64,000 nt of DNA from Burhinus oedicnemus (Eukaryota; Chordata; Aves; Charadriiformes; Burhinidae). The DNA is taken from assembly GCA_008921705.1 (NCBI GenBank), contig VFFE01007486.1, positions 3,415,792 through 3,479,791 on the forward strand, in the 5' to 3' direction. The notes below the pieces were generated by a model. It did no database searches. It was not told the origin of the DNA and saw only the letters and a program-made list of their open reading frames with translations. Shown piece after piece: positions 13,801 to 28,800 of this stretch (position 1 is the stretch's first letter; each line of letters starts with the position of its first letter). The translations under genes were made by a program, and so were the position numbers.

Positions 13801-16800
13801 ACATTTATGTGCAATCACCTCATTAAGGGCTTTCAGCTGTCTCTATCTTCTATGCCATATGTCTGATCCTGCTTTCATTATTATTATTAACTTTAGTGTG
13901 AGGAAAATGGATAATTCTCTGTTTTCTAGGGAACGTATTCGTATATAAGCTGTCCTATAAAAAGTATGAGCAAAGAAACATTGATTACATATCCCCAAGT
14001 TTGTGGAGATTGGAGCGACTGTACAACACTTGATCAGCTCAAGAGTGATTCTGCCTAACTCCGATCAGGATCAGAGGATTAGTTTGGATTCACAGCACAG
14101 CAAATAAGAGCAGAGTGTCTCCCTCCAGGATTACCAGTACTTGTGCAAATTTTAAGGATTAGACACTTACAGCATCACAGTCTTTTTAAAAAGTCTACAC
14201 AGTGCCATAAACACTTTACACATGGAGGATATAATAAATATTAATAACATCCTCTGTACATTTAACAGCATTTGAGTCTGTTTCAAATTATTTTGTTCTT
14301 CCATTCCCCTATTACTTTTTTACTTGTTATCTCTGCACACCGAATGAGCGAAGGTCATCTATGAAATCCACTTCTGTTCCTCAGATACGTTCATGATATT
14401 TTTCATTATGCAGTGGAGTTATTAATCCAATTTACATATTCAGTAGGGTCTGGAATGCCTCTGAATATTGATGAAAAGTCAATCATCGTGTACTTATGTA
14501 AAGTGAGAATTTTCAGTAATTCAGACAGCTGAAACCAAATTCCACTAAAACATTTAACAGTTCTTCTTCTAAAAAGTAACCATGTCTTTTTGCACATTCA
14601 GTGCTTGAATTTGGATGCAAAAGCATGCTAGTGATTGACAAGTTGATGGTGTTTTAGTAGTCAGGGAAGAATATTCGTATTTACAAATGGTGAATTGTTT
14701 TGCTCAAAGTCTTCACATTATTTCATGTTATCCTGGCTTAATTTCTGTTCAACAATTAATCTTAAATATAAAAATTTTAAAATTAAGTTATAAAAAAATT
14801 TGTTAAAATACTGTGAAATTTCTAACTGAACAAGGACTGTTTTTGAAGCAATGATCAAAATTAAACTCCTTCTGTAAAACTAATTTTACAGTACAATTTT
14901 AGTACTTTATTTTTGTTATACAAATAGTGACCATGAGAAAAAACACACTGAGGAATAAGAAGCTACACTTTCAGCTTACCATGATGAACTCTGTGATGAC
15001 TGGGAGTATTAAGAATCCACTCCAGAGGCCCGAGTTTGGTGACAACCTTAAGAGAAGTAATGTTTAAATTAATTTGAAAATACTGTAAAAAATCAAGAAG
15101 AAGGAGGGAAAAGAGGGGGAAGAAAAACATAAAGAGGATGTTTATCTTAAGGAGGATTGCATAAAAAGACAAGAATGCAATTTTTTTGCCTGAATCATTT
15201 CACTGCATTACTGTTACAAGGATTTTAATGAAAAAAGTGAAATGTAGTAAACCGCAAGTTAAAACTTAAATTTCTTTTTGATCCAGCAGCACATTTTCTT
15301 CTTATTTTTATTATCAGTTCATGATTCCATACAGACCACTTCACTCACATTTTTCACCCGTATCCATTGACACTGCTTAGGATCCAGGGTAACTGTAAGA
15401 TCCCAGTTCTGTGAACACTTTACATCAGCAAATGGCTGGCACTGACCCAGAAACAAGTACTCCTTCCTCTTTCAATACCTTTGACTCCTTGTTCCTTCTA
15501 CCAATACCCTTCTTCTACCCCGGCATAAATGCAGTAACACAACAAACCTGATTAGGGAACTGATGCAAGTTAAAAAAAATTTTGTTTTGTTTTTCTAAAT
15601 CAGTTTAACGGGATCAGTTCCTGAATCTGATCCAACATACGGTCACAAATATACTGGCATGAGTCAGAGGCATGAAAAGGAAGTAGACCAGCATAAATTT
15701 ATAGTGGAGCTGTGATCTAAGGCAATGATTCAACAGTACAGAAAATCCAGCCTTGATAATTTTAGTACCAGACCAAAAATGACAGAAAGTGTTGAGTGCC
15801 ATAAACTCACCCTAATGATTCCAGCTTCATCAGAAAATGCTGATTAATTAAGTTTGTATCAGCAGGGTTTATGCTAAATTAGATATTCTCCTGTGTTATG
15901 GAGCCAGAGGAAAGCCAACATTAACTTCAAATTTTGTGCTTTGGTTAGCTCAACAGAAGTGTGTGGATACTCAAACCCAGCAACCATTGCTTAATCCTAA
16001 ACACAAAACCATCAATCACAAATAGAGGCAATCACTGGACGACCAAAATGGATTTCTGTTCAAAATATATCCCAAAACGGTATCTATTCACTATGTCTCA
16101 TTATGACCATAATGTCTTGCAACTAAGAGGCGGGGGGAGAAGCAATATAAAAATGCTCAGATCATAAGAAACAAAACCCAGAACTTATCACTTTGTCTTT
16201 TACAGAACTTAATTAGTAAATTTAATACTTATACTGCAGAAATGGGTGATCTGTAATATAATAGTAGAGATAATACTGGCAAACAACACATTAAGTAGAG
16301 AGTCAGACAGTTATTACTCATGAGAGCAGGCCCATTCATCTAAATAATCAACCAAACCAGGATTTTTATTCACATTTTATTTAGAACAAAGTCCTAAAAT
16401 ATGCTAGTTCCATTTCTGTTTAATTCACACTTGTGCAAGTGAAAGTAGATCTGGACTGAAAAAGTAGACACAGGAGGGGCATTCTTCAGATGTATTTTAA
16501 TTTTTATGAATTCAGCAAATATCACAACAAAAGGAATAAATACTTTTTGTTTATTCTTGTCTTTAAAACAGCTAAAAGAACTACTTAATAGGTTAAGTAG
16601 ATCATTTCTCTAATTAAAGGAGTATAGATGTGAGCAAATTCTTCAGTTAGAGAGAACTGTAACGTTTGGATCTTCTGTCTCAAAATCCTGCACACAATTC
16701 ACTGGGAAAGCAGAATACTGGGACAAGTTTGTTTTGTTTTGTTTAACTTGGAAGCCAAGGACAACATAAGTAGGACCATTTGTCTTTCTCAGTTCTCCCT

Positions 16801-19800
16801 CAAAACAAGTTCAAGCCTGAAACGACCACCTAAAGGTGAGAAATGATTCATCATTTATGCTAGTTCCATTTCCCACCTTTCTCAAGCAGAAAATCCCACT
16901 ATTTTAAGCTATGTGAGATGTGACCGCTAAATTAATTTAATCTGAGTCAAATCTCTTGGATTGAACTGCAGCCCAGCACCTGAGAGAGCAGTCATTTATC
17001 TATTAGACCACACCTAACCTTGATACACTTGGTTTTACTACATTTTTAGCTCACCATTTTAACAATTTTTGTGAAAATAAACCAAATCTATGCTAGGAGA
17101 GCAGGCAATCACTGAGAAATAGCAGTCTTCACTTTTAGTCTACAGGTGGATTATAATAAAGTGTCTTCGGAATGAATCCCTTAAAGTCTTCAATATCCAG
17201 CCAATTAAATTAATGTTTTAAAATTAAAATTCAACCTTTTGAAAGTCTATTTAATACATCGGTATGCTAAAGTAGAACTTGGTGTCTTGGGGCTCCCTGA
17301 GGACCTCAGGAACTTACGTAAAATTTTAAATAAATACTTGTGACTAATCCTAGAGAAAGTATTTTCTTTGGAAAATGAAACTTCTCTGATCCTTTAAAAC
17401 AGTCTTTTTTGGGGGTGATGACATTTACAAATCTGCTGAAATATCTTCTCTGCAGCATCATTAGTGATTGATGGCTGAGCCTACTTCAATTCATTATTCA
17501 GCCAAGGTTACCTCTATTGCAAAGACATACTAGCCACATGCTGATGGAAATATCATCTGAGATAACAATTATAACCGCATGACTTTTAAGCTCAGAGATG
17601 GTACAGAACTCTGTATCTGACCAAGCAAAAATCCAGCATGCTGAAATTAGCAATCCATAAATCAACACTTTGACTAAAACACATCAAACCTATTTTTTCA
17701 CCAGATATTAAATATGGTACAGGGTGCTATTTCTAGAAACTTCCTTTGCTATCAGTAAGTTTACTTCTATATATTTAACATATTTCTAAAACAGAAGAAA
17801 ACTTGTCAGTGGAAAACTTTTAATGCCACAAATTTTACAAATATTTTATAAATGTATATTTTATAAATATATCCATATATCATTCGAACAAACAGAAATA
17901 TATAATCTCTGGAAAGCTGAATTTTGAAGTCTCCTGCAGCACCACATGGCAAAGAACACAATTATTTTGTTGAATTTTTCTATATTCTGCGATCTTACCA
18001 GGGGCAAAACTCCTACAAGGAGATCTTTCACCAAAGTAGCTTGTCAAGGCTAGGATAATAAGACAATTTTTGCCAGGCAAGATTCTGACCCTGTCACGCC
18101 AGGCTGACAGGAACTTACTGAAATCACAGTGAAAGGAATGAAGCTTGTAGGAACTGACTCAGAACAAAATTTAATGTGGTGTAACTACAGCTCATGTTCA
18201 AAAGAATGCCTACCAGGCAACTGAGGGGACAAAGGCAGCGGCAGGTACTCCACCTACCCATCCACCTTTCAACTGTCAGTCTACCCCATTTCTGTGCCTT
18301 CACTGTGGCCAGACATCTTCTTTAGAGAACAGCAATTGTGAAGGAGTTGGGATGTGTTCATGGTAGCAGTAACCAGGCTTATGCTGCAGTTGCAACCAGT
18401 CAGCAAAGCATATACACCGCTAGGTCTCAGTCATTCAAGACAGCAAAACATTTTCAGCTTGAAATAGCTTGGTATTCAAAACGACTTTCTAGAATCAGAT
18501 CTGTCACAATTTTCACATTTCAAGAAAAAAGCAGTTTTAATTTAAAAATTTAACAAAATAAATTTAAGAATATCAGAACAGCTCAGTTTTTGTAGCTTGT
18601 AATCAGGATTTCCATTAAAAAAAAGAATGAGCTTTCTGCTATGATAATTTTAGTATGCAGTGGAAAGCTTTTTAAAAAAACCTTTTTACTGGAAAGTAGT
18701 TTCAAAATTTAAAAAAATAAAAATAGTGGAAATGTCATTATTCAATACTGTACTTCAAACCCTATTTCATATTATTGAAAGGAAAAAGAGTCTGCTTATG
18801 AATATAAAATATTCTTGTTCTTTTTCTTGATCATCATCATCTTGCAGTGATTTGGGGAATATAGAAAAATAGCTACCAATCCCCCAAAAGTTGAAATACC
18901 CCAACGGTTGTCCAGCAACGGCCTTATCTGTATCTTGACCAATATGGCTGGGGGCTTTACGCTTGTGTTTGTTTCCGTCATACAGATATCTACTGTTGAA
19001 AATCAATTCCTGACTCCAATTTTTCCTCTCTCAATTAACACATCGTGTGCACCTCAACTCCCATGCCAGTGACCCACAGATGAACTGCAGCATTCCAGTA
19101 AAACTCTCTTCCTGTTAGCTTCGTTTATTTTTTAACATCCCATAGCCACAAAAATGATTTTTCACTTACCAAGGCCCTTATAAATGGGCTCGATAAACTA
19201 CCTACAAATCAGATATGTAGGTATCTTATATATAACAGTTATGAAATCTTTGTCAGGTCTCTTCACAAAACGTACTCCTTTTTCCTTTCTTTTTTCTTTT
19301 TTCTTTTTTTTTTTTAAAAAAAAAACATGTTCCCTCCATTGTACTTGGGTATTGCTGAATAATAAAGCAGAATTACTGACAATACCTGAAGCATTTCCAT
19401 GAGCAGTTTAATAAATAAGGCAGGCTAAAAGCTGCATGCTTAGAAACGGTTTCCAAACATTACTGAATAAAACATGCTGGAATTGAAATCTTCATATATA
19501 ATGAGAAATAAATGTTTTTTTCCTATAATAGTAGTTCTTTTATAAAGATGTTTCCTTTGTGACAGCGATCCCTAGCCTAAAGTAAAAGAACGCTATGCAA
19601 TATCTCTTGCGGCACGTAAGCACCTCCGTTTGCGGTCTCAGAGTTTGTCAGCACCAAGGGAAATCTTTATTGCCTGGTACCTGCACCACTTCAATGTAGT
19701 TCTTGTTTAAATAATGAGAAAAAATCGTGACATGAAATCCAAGGGAAACTTTACATCTTGTGTAACAACTCCTCCTGTCACCACTACAACATGAATCTTT

Positions 19801-22800
19801 ACTTAACTCTGTTTCAACTTGAAAGTTAGGAACGAATGTCAACTGAGTAGAGCAGGCAATGTTACAGTAAAACCACTCGTATGTAAAAAATTTTGTTTTT
19901 CTTTTTTTCTTTGAGTATAAGAAAAGCTGTTTGTAGCACAGCATTACTTTCAATATCCTAGTGTTACTGATCTACAGGACAGGAGAAGGTAAATTCATCC
20001 CTGGAGCATCACTAAGCAGCACTCTGAACTTTGGCATTTCTGTTAGACTAGTTGGTAGTAAAACACATATTACTATTGATTTCCTCACCAATATCAAGAT
20101 AAGATTTTTATTCCTGGTATATAAATCTATATTTCAGACAGTCTGGTGGGGGAATTTAAAAATAAGACCTTAATTACATTCCCCAGTAGAGCTGCTGTGT
20201 TAATTCAGGACAACATACCCATGTATTTATACAGATGGCCCTGGTGATCAGATTTGCCATGTGAAATCTCTACAGGGAAGCTGGGGAAAGGCAGAACTCC
20301 TAGGATATGTGCTCGTCTGCCAGTTTCACACTTTGAAATCCTCGGCAAACCCTGATTTATATACCGCCAACTGTTTTCCTATCTGATTAGGTAGTTTTCT
20401 ACTCCAGTAAGCATGTAAAATGGATGTAGCCAAATTTCCACACTGAGGAGCGAAAAAACAATATTTATAGTTTAGAAATAAAACAAGTGAGAGGAATAAG
20501 GCCTGTTGGGATCATAAAGAGTTTCATAGGGGGCAAATTTCTGATAAATCTGGATTGTAGGAATGGGAGGTGAAAGCCTCATTTTAATGGATAGTCTGGT
20601 TTAGGGCATATTTATATAATAAACACACAGACTTAAGAAATGTGTTTATAATAAATTATCCTGAAGGCAGGCTGTTGTCACTTTTCATTGTTTTATGCCT
20701 CAACCAGGAGGTAAGGCTTGAATCAAATTGGCATCTTACATGAATATTTCAGTTAACACTTTCAATAAGTGGATGCAACTTTTTTTTTTCTTTAAAGGTC
20801 CAATTAAGCCTTGTTGTGGGAAAGATGAGCACGCATAGGAAGTTTCAATCAATTTGTCCACTGAAAATGAGAAAAAAACCTACACTAACTGGTTGTGTTA
20901 ATTGCAGCATTACAAATAGCGAAGCATGGAGAAAGTCACTCTTTCTGTCATATATCAAGTTAAGCATTTTAAACAAACTCCAGGAGAAAAATTGCTATAC
21001 AATTTCAGTATTTTTCATCAGCTTGACAAATACATGCTGGCAATTGAGGGGGAAAAACTCAGAAAGTAATAAATCAGTATGCCAGTCCTGAAATAAACTA
21101 AAATATAGCTAAGTGTAGCTTTTCACCTTCCTCTTTAAATAGATCAAAATATAGTCAGCATCCTACACTTTGTGTTTTTAACAAGTAAGCGTCTTTCAAA
21201 TTTTCTGCTGGCTTTGCAGCTATAACTAATTTAAATAGATTCTCAATGAGTACAAGCTATGAGAAAACCTCCAGTATTACATGTAACATGTTAAGATGGA
21301 AAATTAGATTTTTTTTTTTTTTTGACAGAGAGCAGCATCTCTAACGTATCTCCACACTAATGTGGTATCCTTTTGTTATTATATTAACTTTACTTGGTAA
21401 ATGAGTTGCTTAGATTGTTTTACAGGATGCAGAATGTACTGAAATATGTTGCATCTCTAAGGAGCTCGTTTCATTTATATCTTGATAATTCTCCAGAGAC
21501 ATAATAGACACAAATGGCCTGCCTAAATAAAACTCTTGAAATATGATTTTTAGTTGTAGGGTTTCTGTGGGCAGATCCGCAACAGTGAGGCCCACTGCTG
21601 CCGAAGTAAGCTTCACAGCTGTCTCTCGCAAGAAGATGCTATGGTGCAAGGACTAGAAACCAACACTCAGACTCAAAGACTTAATTATTAAGATGAAAAT
21701 TAAAGTTTCTACTTATGTCTTTGTCCCATAATCTTTTCATTTCTGGCCTCACCAGTGACCCAGCTTCAACAGGGAAAGGGAAGGGTTCCTCTGCCTGGAC
21801 TGCTGCCCATCCAACACAAATCTCCCACATAAGCTGATTATGGTGGAGCAGCTGTTTTTTGAATGAAAAAGGTCATGGCTCCTGTGCTGTATGTTGAACT
21901 CAGGGCTACTGGGTGCAGAGCACTACTCAGTTCATTTAAATGACATATATTTTTAAAGTCCCTTTCTATTCTGCAGTTCAGTTGAAAGAGACGCTAGATA
22001 AGAATAAAATACTTAACTCACCACATCAAGGCACTTCTGGGTAGACTCAGATACTTAAAATTGCCAAGCACTTAGGTTTAAAATAGGAGGCTCATCCTGG
22101 GGCTACTAAGGTGTAAAGTCAGCACTCCTAATGATCATTGAGGTCTTAGGTGCCAAGGAAGTAACTCCAAACTTCATCCCACTACATTTTTCATGATTAG
22201 CTGTGTTCAAGTGCAGCCTGCACTTAGCAGGAGAGAAACAGTATGCTCTCTTATGAATGTTTGATTTTCTCTCTCTTCTTTTATTCTTCTTATTTAAAAC
22301 AAAAAACAGAGCTATATGCTTTATATATCTATAAAGACAATACTTTTCTTCCCTTGGGGGAGGAGTGAAACACAGAAAAGTAGAACACTTGTTGCAGTTA
22401 TTGCTAGTATTTCCAGTTAGTGATAGTGTAGTTAGCTTTGCTACTCTCCACACTCTGGCAAGTGCAATGATAACAAGACTTTCGTCCCACAGGTTGTTCA
22501 GAAAATCTAATAAGCCATTTTGGCAGACAGGCTGGATTGAAGCAGCGAGATCTCTCTGTTTCTTGGAGTCATGTTTGAGTTTTATTGTCTATGTTGTACA
22601 TATACATCCTATCTGGACCAACAAATATACTGTCTGCATTAAAGAAAGTATTTTTATCTCCCTGGTATTTATTGATATATTTGTTCTCCTTCTCTCCACA
22701 GTAAATTCTTGAGTTGACAGTTTGTGGCAGGTGAACTGTGAGTTTCTCAGTGATAAAAGCATCAGCTATCAGGAATGGGACCAGAACTTTCTTTTGCAAA

Positions 22801-25800
22801 CCAAAATTTTGTTCTTTATGCAATTCAGCGATTAGTTCATTTCCCACTGGTTTTAGAATAATTTCTTGGATCTTTGTAACATGGAGAAATATTAGCTTCT
22901 AAAAGCCAGTAGGCTGTTGGATGATATGACCTGTTTCTAGGAATTCCACTTAAATCATCTGCGTCACTGAGAGTTGTTAGACACAGTCTTGAACATCAGA
23001 CTAGGAGAATGGCTGCAATCACCTTTAATTACATTCATCTTTTTGATGACTTTTACTAAAAATCTCGTGAATGGTAAGTTTTTAGGTTGATCCCTTGTAA
23101 CCTGACTAGGACAGATATGTGTGTTTCTATTTTGAAAGGGCACATCAGACAGACCCATGTCTATTTTTGGCTATAGTGGCTGAATTAAAGAAAATAAGCT
23201 TGTTCTTTCCTTAAATGAGCCAGTGTATTAGAATACAGAAAATGAAAGGTTTTGTTGGTGTATGTTATTTGAATTCAAAGTAAGTTTCCATCATCAAATT
23301 CAAGAAAGACTGCAATTTCACAATTATACGCAATACAAGGGATTATTACTGCTTTTACCTTTTACTAGTGATGCTCTTTATTAAAAAACAAACAAACAAA
23401 ACCCCAAACAACATTTCTCATGTCAACCAGGAAATCAGATCAGTCCATCATACTCTGGTTCCACTGTAATCCATTCAATACCACTTGTATACCAATTTGA
23501 CTCATTGCTCACTGACCTTATAGGAACTATTCACAGTACATTAAATTAAGCATCAAAATATGCCTTTGTAAACAAGGCCTCAAGATTTTTTTAGTTACCA
23601 GCAGAGCAACTCCATTTTTCATTTGCAAAATATTGAAGATTTTAGCTCATTACTAAAAATCTTTCTCCAACTCCACAAAACAACCACAAAACCAAAACTA
23701 TCTTCTTCCCACTGCAAACACTCAAAAGCATTATAGTCAACTAAGTTTTGTTAAAATGCTTTTTAAATCCAAAATCTCATTTCTTCATCAAATTTACCTT
23801 TCTGTTTTAAGAAATGGATCACTAAATTACTTCTAAATTACTAAACTACTGAATGTACTTTAAATAAACCTTGTCACACTTATTTACTCCTGCATTCCTT
23901 TCTTTATTTAAACAAGACTACAGCACACAATGTGGAAAAGGTAGGTCCAAGAAAATGGAAAAATGAAACTTGCAAAGAAATAGAGGACCTATCTCAGTTG
24001 TTAGGGCCTGGGAATTAATAACTGAATTTTTTATCTATTGTCTCATCCTCTCACTTATTTATCGCATTCTCCTGAAGATTTCATGATTCTTTTAACTGCC
24101 ATCCAATAGACTTTTGTCTCAAATAGTTTCTACTCAAAAAGATACATATATCCTCTAGAGTTTCAAGAATAGCTTTTGCTATTGATATGGTAATCATGAG
24201 TGTACTGCTACTTGAAAGAAATATGTATGTTTTTATGTATTTTACTTAATTTTACTTCGTTCTTTAATCCGCTTGTTTAATTTCCTTATTGACCCTATGC
24301 TCATATTTGGAAAAAAAACCCAACCAAAACACCAAAACAAAACAAAGAAGATTTTTTCTGAATCTGGCCATCTTCCTAAGTAAGAGCTGATTGATGTAAG
24401 GGCGTCAGGATTGGGTCACAACAGCTCACCTGTACTCAGGGAGCCCCGATGGTCTGTGCGTGGCTTCCTGCCAAGAAGATAATTCCTTTTCATGAAAGCA
24501 TGAAGCCTCCACAATCTCTCTCTCTTTCAAATTTTTTCATTAAAGAAAACTGAGCAGAAGTCAAAGCTGACCAAAGCCATAGACAGAAACTTAGATGAGT
24601 ACGTACTGCATGTAAGTGCAAAATATTTTTTGACAAATACAATATGCTTTCACAGCAAGATTTAGTTTTACTGAATTGGTGTTTTCTGACACAAACTTAT
24701 TTTGGCCTATATCTGTATCAATTTCACTTCTCTTTTTCCAGCCAGCATGAGGTGTTACCAAAATTTTTCCCATTCCTTGCCTGTTTTCATCCATGTTACT
24801 CCTGGTTAATAGTAGCGGCTCACCTTTTTCTGCTCCCAGAGTTTGATGAGGCAGGAAGCCTTAAACAAGGGAAAAAGAGATGCCTTAAGAAACCTGACTT
24901 CCATAAGTATGGTAAAGGGCAGATTACAGTCTTTCCTTAAATTAGAAAATTAAACAGAAAGTAATGCATGTCAAAGATCAAACAGGCAAGGAATAATCTG
25001 CTGCTGCAATTACTACCAACAAGGATTGATTCAGTTGATACTTTCCAAATACAATTTGACATCTCATAAAAATTACAGCTAAACCAACAGAAACTAATTT
25101 CTGTTTTTTCACAGGTGTCTATCAGGTTATAAACACACCTAACTTATTGGTTGTAATAAATGCATAACGGAAGGATATAGTTTAATATGAGCCATAGACC
25201 TTCCGAATCACCTGTGAAAATAAACTGAAATGGAGTATTTCTGCCTGTCAGTAACAGTCCTGAAACATTTTGTGGCTTTTGAAAAATTAGATTTTTAGTG
25301 CTCTTTGACCAAAGTATTTTTTTTTTAACTCCCCTTATGATCTAGATGAGAATGGTCTAGTCATAGAAACATTTCTCCCAGGCCATTTAAGAGCAGATCT
25401 ACTGACTGAGTTATTCCATTGACCTAAATAGTATTGGATAGGACCAGAAATTGTTTTCTCTTGATTTATTGAGCACCATTACAAAAAAGTGTTTTCTTCG
25501 GNNNNNNNNNNNNNNNNNNNNTTTTTTTTTTTTTTTTTCATTTAAATAAACTATTATGAGTTTATCTCTATACCTTCATGCTAGTTAGAGATTTTTAAAA
25601 GATCTTCGGAAATTCGTTGATATAATTTCAGATTGCCACGTACACAGTGCAATAATGCACAGAAGCAGTGAAAAAAAAAAGTGGACTTCAGACAGCAAAA
25701 ATTCTTGTAATGGGAGCATGTAGTTAAATGCAAATGCACAACTGAAGTCACAGTCAAGTTGTCACTCTAGCACACCCAAGCTTTCCTTGTTAATTACAGA

Positions 25801-28800
25801 AATGCCTTTCCTGTATCAATAGCCCATTCTGATTTTAGTAATAATAAAATGTCTCTAGCACCAAAAGAATAGCATAGTATAATTTTTATATAAGTTTTAT
25901 GCTGTTTAAAATGCTGTACTATTTTATACAAAAGGCCAAGTACGCAGGAAATGAAGTCTAACTGAGGTAGAACAAGTGGGTACCTTTGATCTTTATGATT
26001 TGGTATACTGTCTTCACAGGAATATACAAGCCACTTGCATTAAAATAAAATAGACCATGTCTGATCTGCTGGTAGGAAAGCTGGACAAAAACTGGCATAA
26101 CAAATATTGAGGAAGGTCAAAGTTATAACACAGGGAACTTCTTTTAGCATTGTTTGAAACAACACTGGACACATTCAAAATTAAAGCATAGGAAAATATC
26201 AGGGATCATACTTCAGCTATAAACTTTTGCTCTAGGCTGAAACATGGCACAGAATGTTTTGTCACAGCATGATCATTCTCTTGTAATTACTGAACTCAAT
26301 TTAAATTACTCCCAAACCAAAACATCTTCCCTCTGAAACTCTCATATATTTTCATTCTTTCCTATTATTTAAATATCATATATTTTTTTCTTTTATAAAA
26401 CAGTAAATTGTGGATATCCTCTATTAAGCTTTTCACGGCTATGAAAAAAATTGCCTATTAAAGAGATTTTTTTTTCCCTATATTTTACTGGATTTTGTTT
26501 TTCTGAAGGAGAAAGATGTGTAATCAAAAGTTGTGAAGTTAGAATTTCCAAAAATACTTGACTAGTAAATACGGGGCCAAATCTCATCTAAGGAAACATC
26601 AATACCGATTAAAAGCAATAGAGATCTGAAGATGAACTTAACATTTCTTATCAAATACTCCTGCATTTTAGAAGCAAACTATTACATCTTACACTAGCAG
26701 AATAGAAATAATGACGTTTATCTCTACTAGATTCCTAATGGTATGTACTGCCACCCTATAACAGCACCCATCTTGAGCTCCCAGAGAACACCAGAGCTGC
26801 TGGGGAATGATGAATCTCAGCTCTCAGAGCATGGGCTGGCAGCAGTCACCAAGACAGGATGCTGTTTTCTATATAACCCCAGGCCTGCAGCCCCAAACAA
26901 ACCCCATATGTTGGGAAACTGCTGGAAACTGAGACCTACAGAAAGGATTTTCATTTTACTATAATCTGTGTAAGATAATTAGAACTGTTAAAGTTCAGGA
27001 AAAGGACTGTTGGGGGAAAAAAAAAATAGAGATGCCACATCTTTAAACAGTTAAATTCTAATAGTTGTTGCAAAAAATCCCAGTATAATGGTGAAGCATC
27101 ACATTAATTTCACCAAAAATATTGGCTAATACAAACCTGCGCGGCTGCAATAGCTGCTACTATTTCCCTTCCTTTCCCTTCTCTTTTCTGTTATATCCTT
27201 GCCCTTGAGAGTAGGAAATCTGCTAATACATGGTGTAACTCTATTCCTATTTTGACATCATTTTTGACCTTAAAGCATGACTTCAACATATTTCAACTGA
27301 TTTCAGACGCGTTACAAAATCAACATTAAGAATAACTTCCCTTGCAAACAAAGACCTATGATTGGATCAACTGGATCAGTACAAAAGATCCACTGTTTTT
27401 CTACTAGCACAATAATTTAATAGTAAAGAGTGCTTATCTTTTCATTGAGACTGAAATTCATTCTTGTTTAGACTAGCGTCTAAACTTGGCACATTGCACA
27501 TACGCTATGGAAATTCCTTTTAAGCCCTATGAAGGATTTAGCGCTTTAGAGGGATGTAGGTGATTCATAAGCCTCTGAAACTCACTTTGGAAACTTTAGA
27601 CACACAATATGGCACCAGTGCTGAGACTCATTGAGTTACTGCTATACAGCAGAACGCTAGAAACCTCTCAGCCAAGGAAGAAATGGCTTCAAACAGCAGA
27701 GAAGACATAGATGAGGCATATTACAGTTTTCTTAGTGGCAAAACACAGTAAAACCAGTTTGGGGAGCCTAAGGCATGGTCAAAGAAACTTTGCTAGCATG
27801 CAGTTCAGAGTATCCATTTGGTTTAATTTCAAAGTGTTCAAATTTTTTAAAAATATTTTGACGAGCTTAATTGTATACAACTTGAGTTTATGCCAGTTCT
27901 GGTGATGCGTGTGACATTTTATTGTAAGCCTTTCCTATTCACATGGTGTCGCACAGCATCCGACATATATTAATGATTTTAGAAATGTGCCCAACAGAAG
28001 TGAAACTTCAACAACAGAAGTTTGCTATTGGGTCACTGGAAGTAGCTTTATTCCTTTTTTTTATTTTTTAAGGAAACACACAGAAAAAGGAAAATAAAAA
28101 ATGTAATATATGCAACACAATCACCTAAAATAGCAGATAAAGAAAATAAAATTGCCTTCCAAAAAGAATTGTCCTATAGATCTCATAATAAAACTACAGA
28201 GGGACAAAGGCATCTGTGTAGTTAGAGTAATCAAAGGAGTAAGTGTTGTAGAGATAATTAGCCCACAGCCCACTAGGGGCTACTGAGAAATATGCTACTG
28301 ACGTATAACATGGGATACCTTTAAACACCTCTACGGTAGTGCGAAGGAGAAGGCAGAAGGCCATCCAACTACCTGAGAAGTGTGGGAAACTACTTACTCA
28401 TTCCAGTGGGTTATTAACTGTATATGTATGTAAACTAGATATGGTCTATGCACTCACAAAAGACAAATAAATAGGTGCAGTCATAAACAAATAGCCATCA
28501 GATAATCAAAGATTATTTTTCATCTGAGAATTACTTGCGCTAAGAAGGAAACAATATCTGACTTCAGTTGCAACTCTAACTCTAAATGGTCTTTAAGAAG
28601 CACTGGGTTTTGGATATTTTTCCCTAAAATATTTATCTTAGAAACAAAATCAGTTTCAGTATCTGCCAGAAATGTTTAATAAGCTGCAAGATAGGAAAAT
28701 ATAGTATTAAAATAGCAAAAAGTTTTGATTCCTTACAGTTACTTTTTTTAAAAAAATCTAATTGGGACCAACTGGCCTCATTGCTTCTTATAAACTTAGC

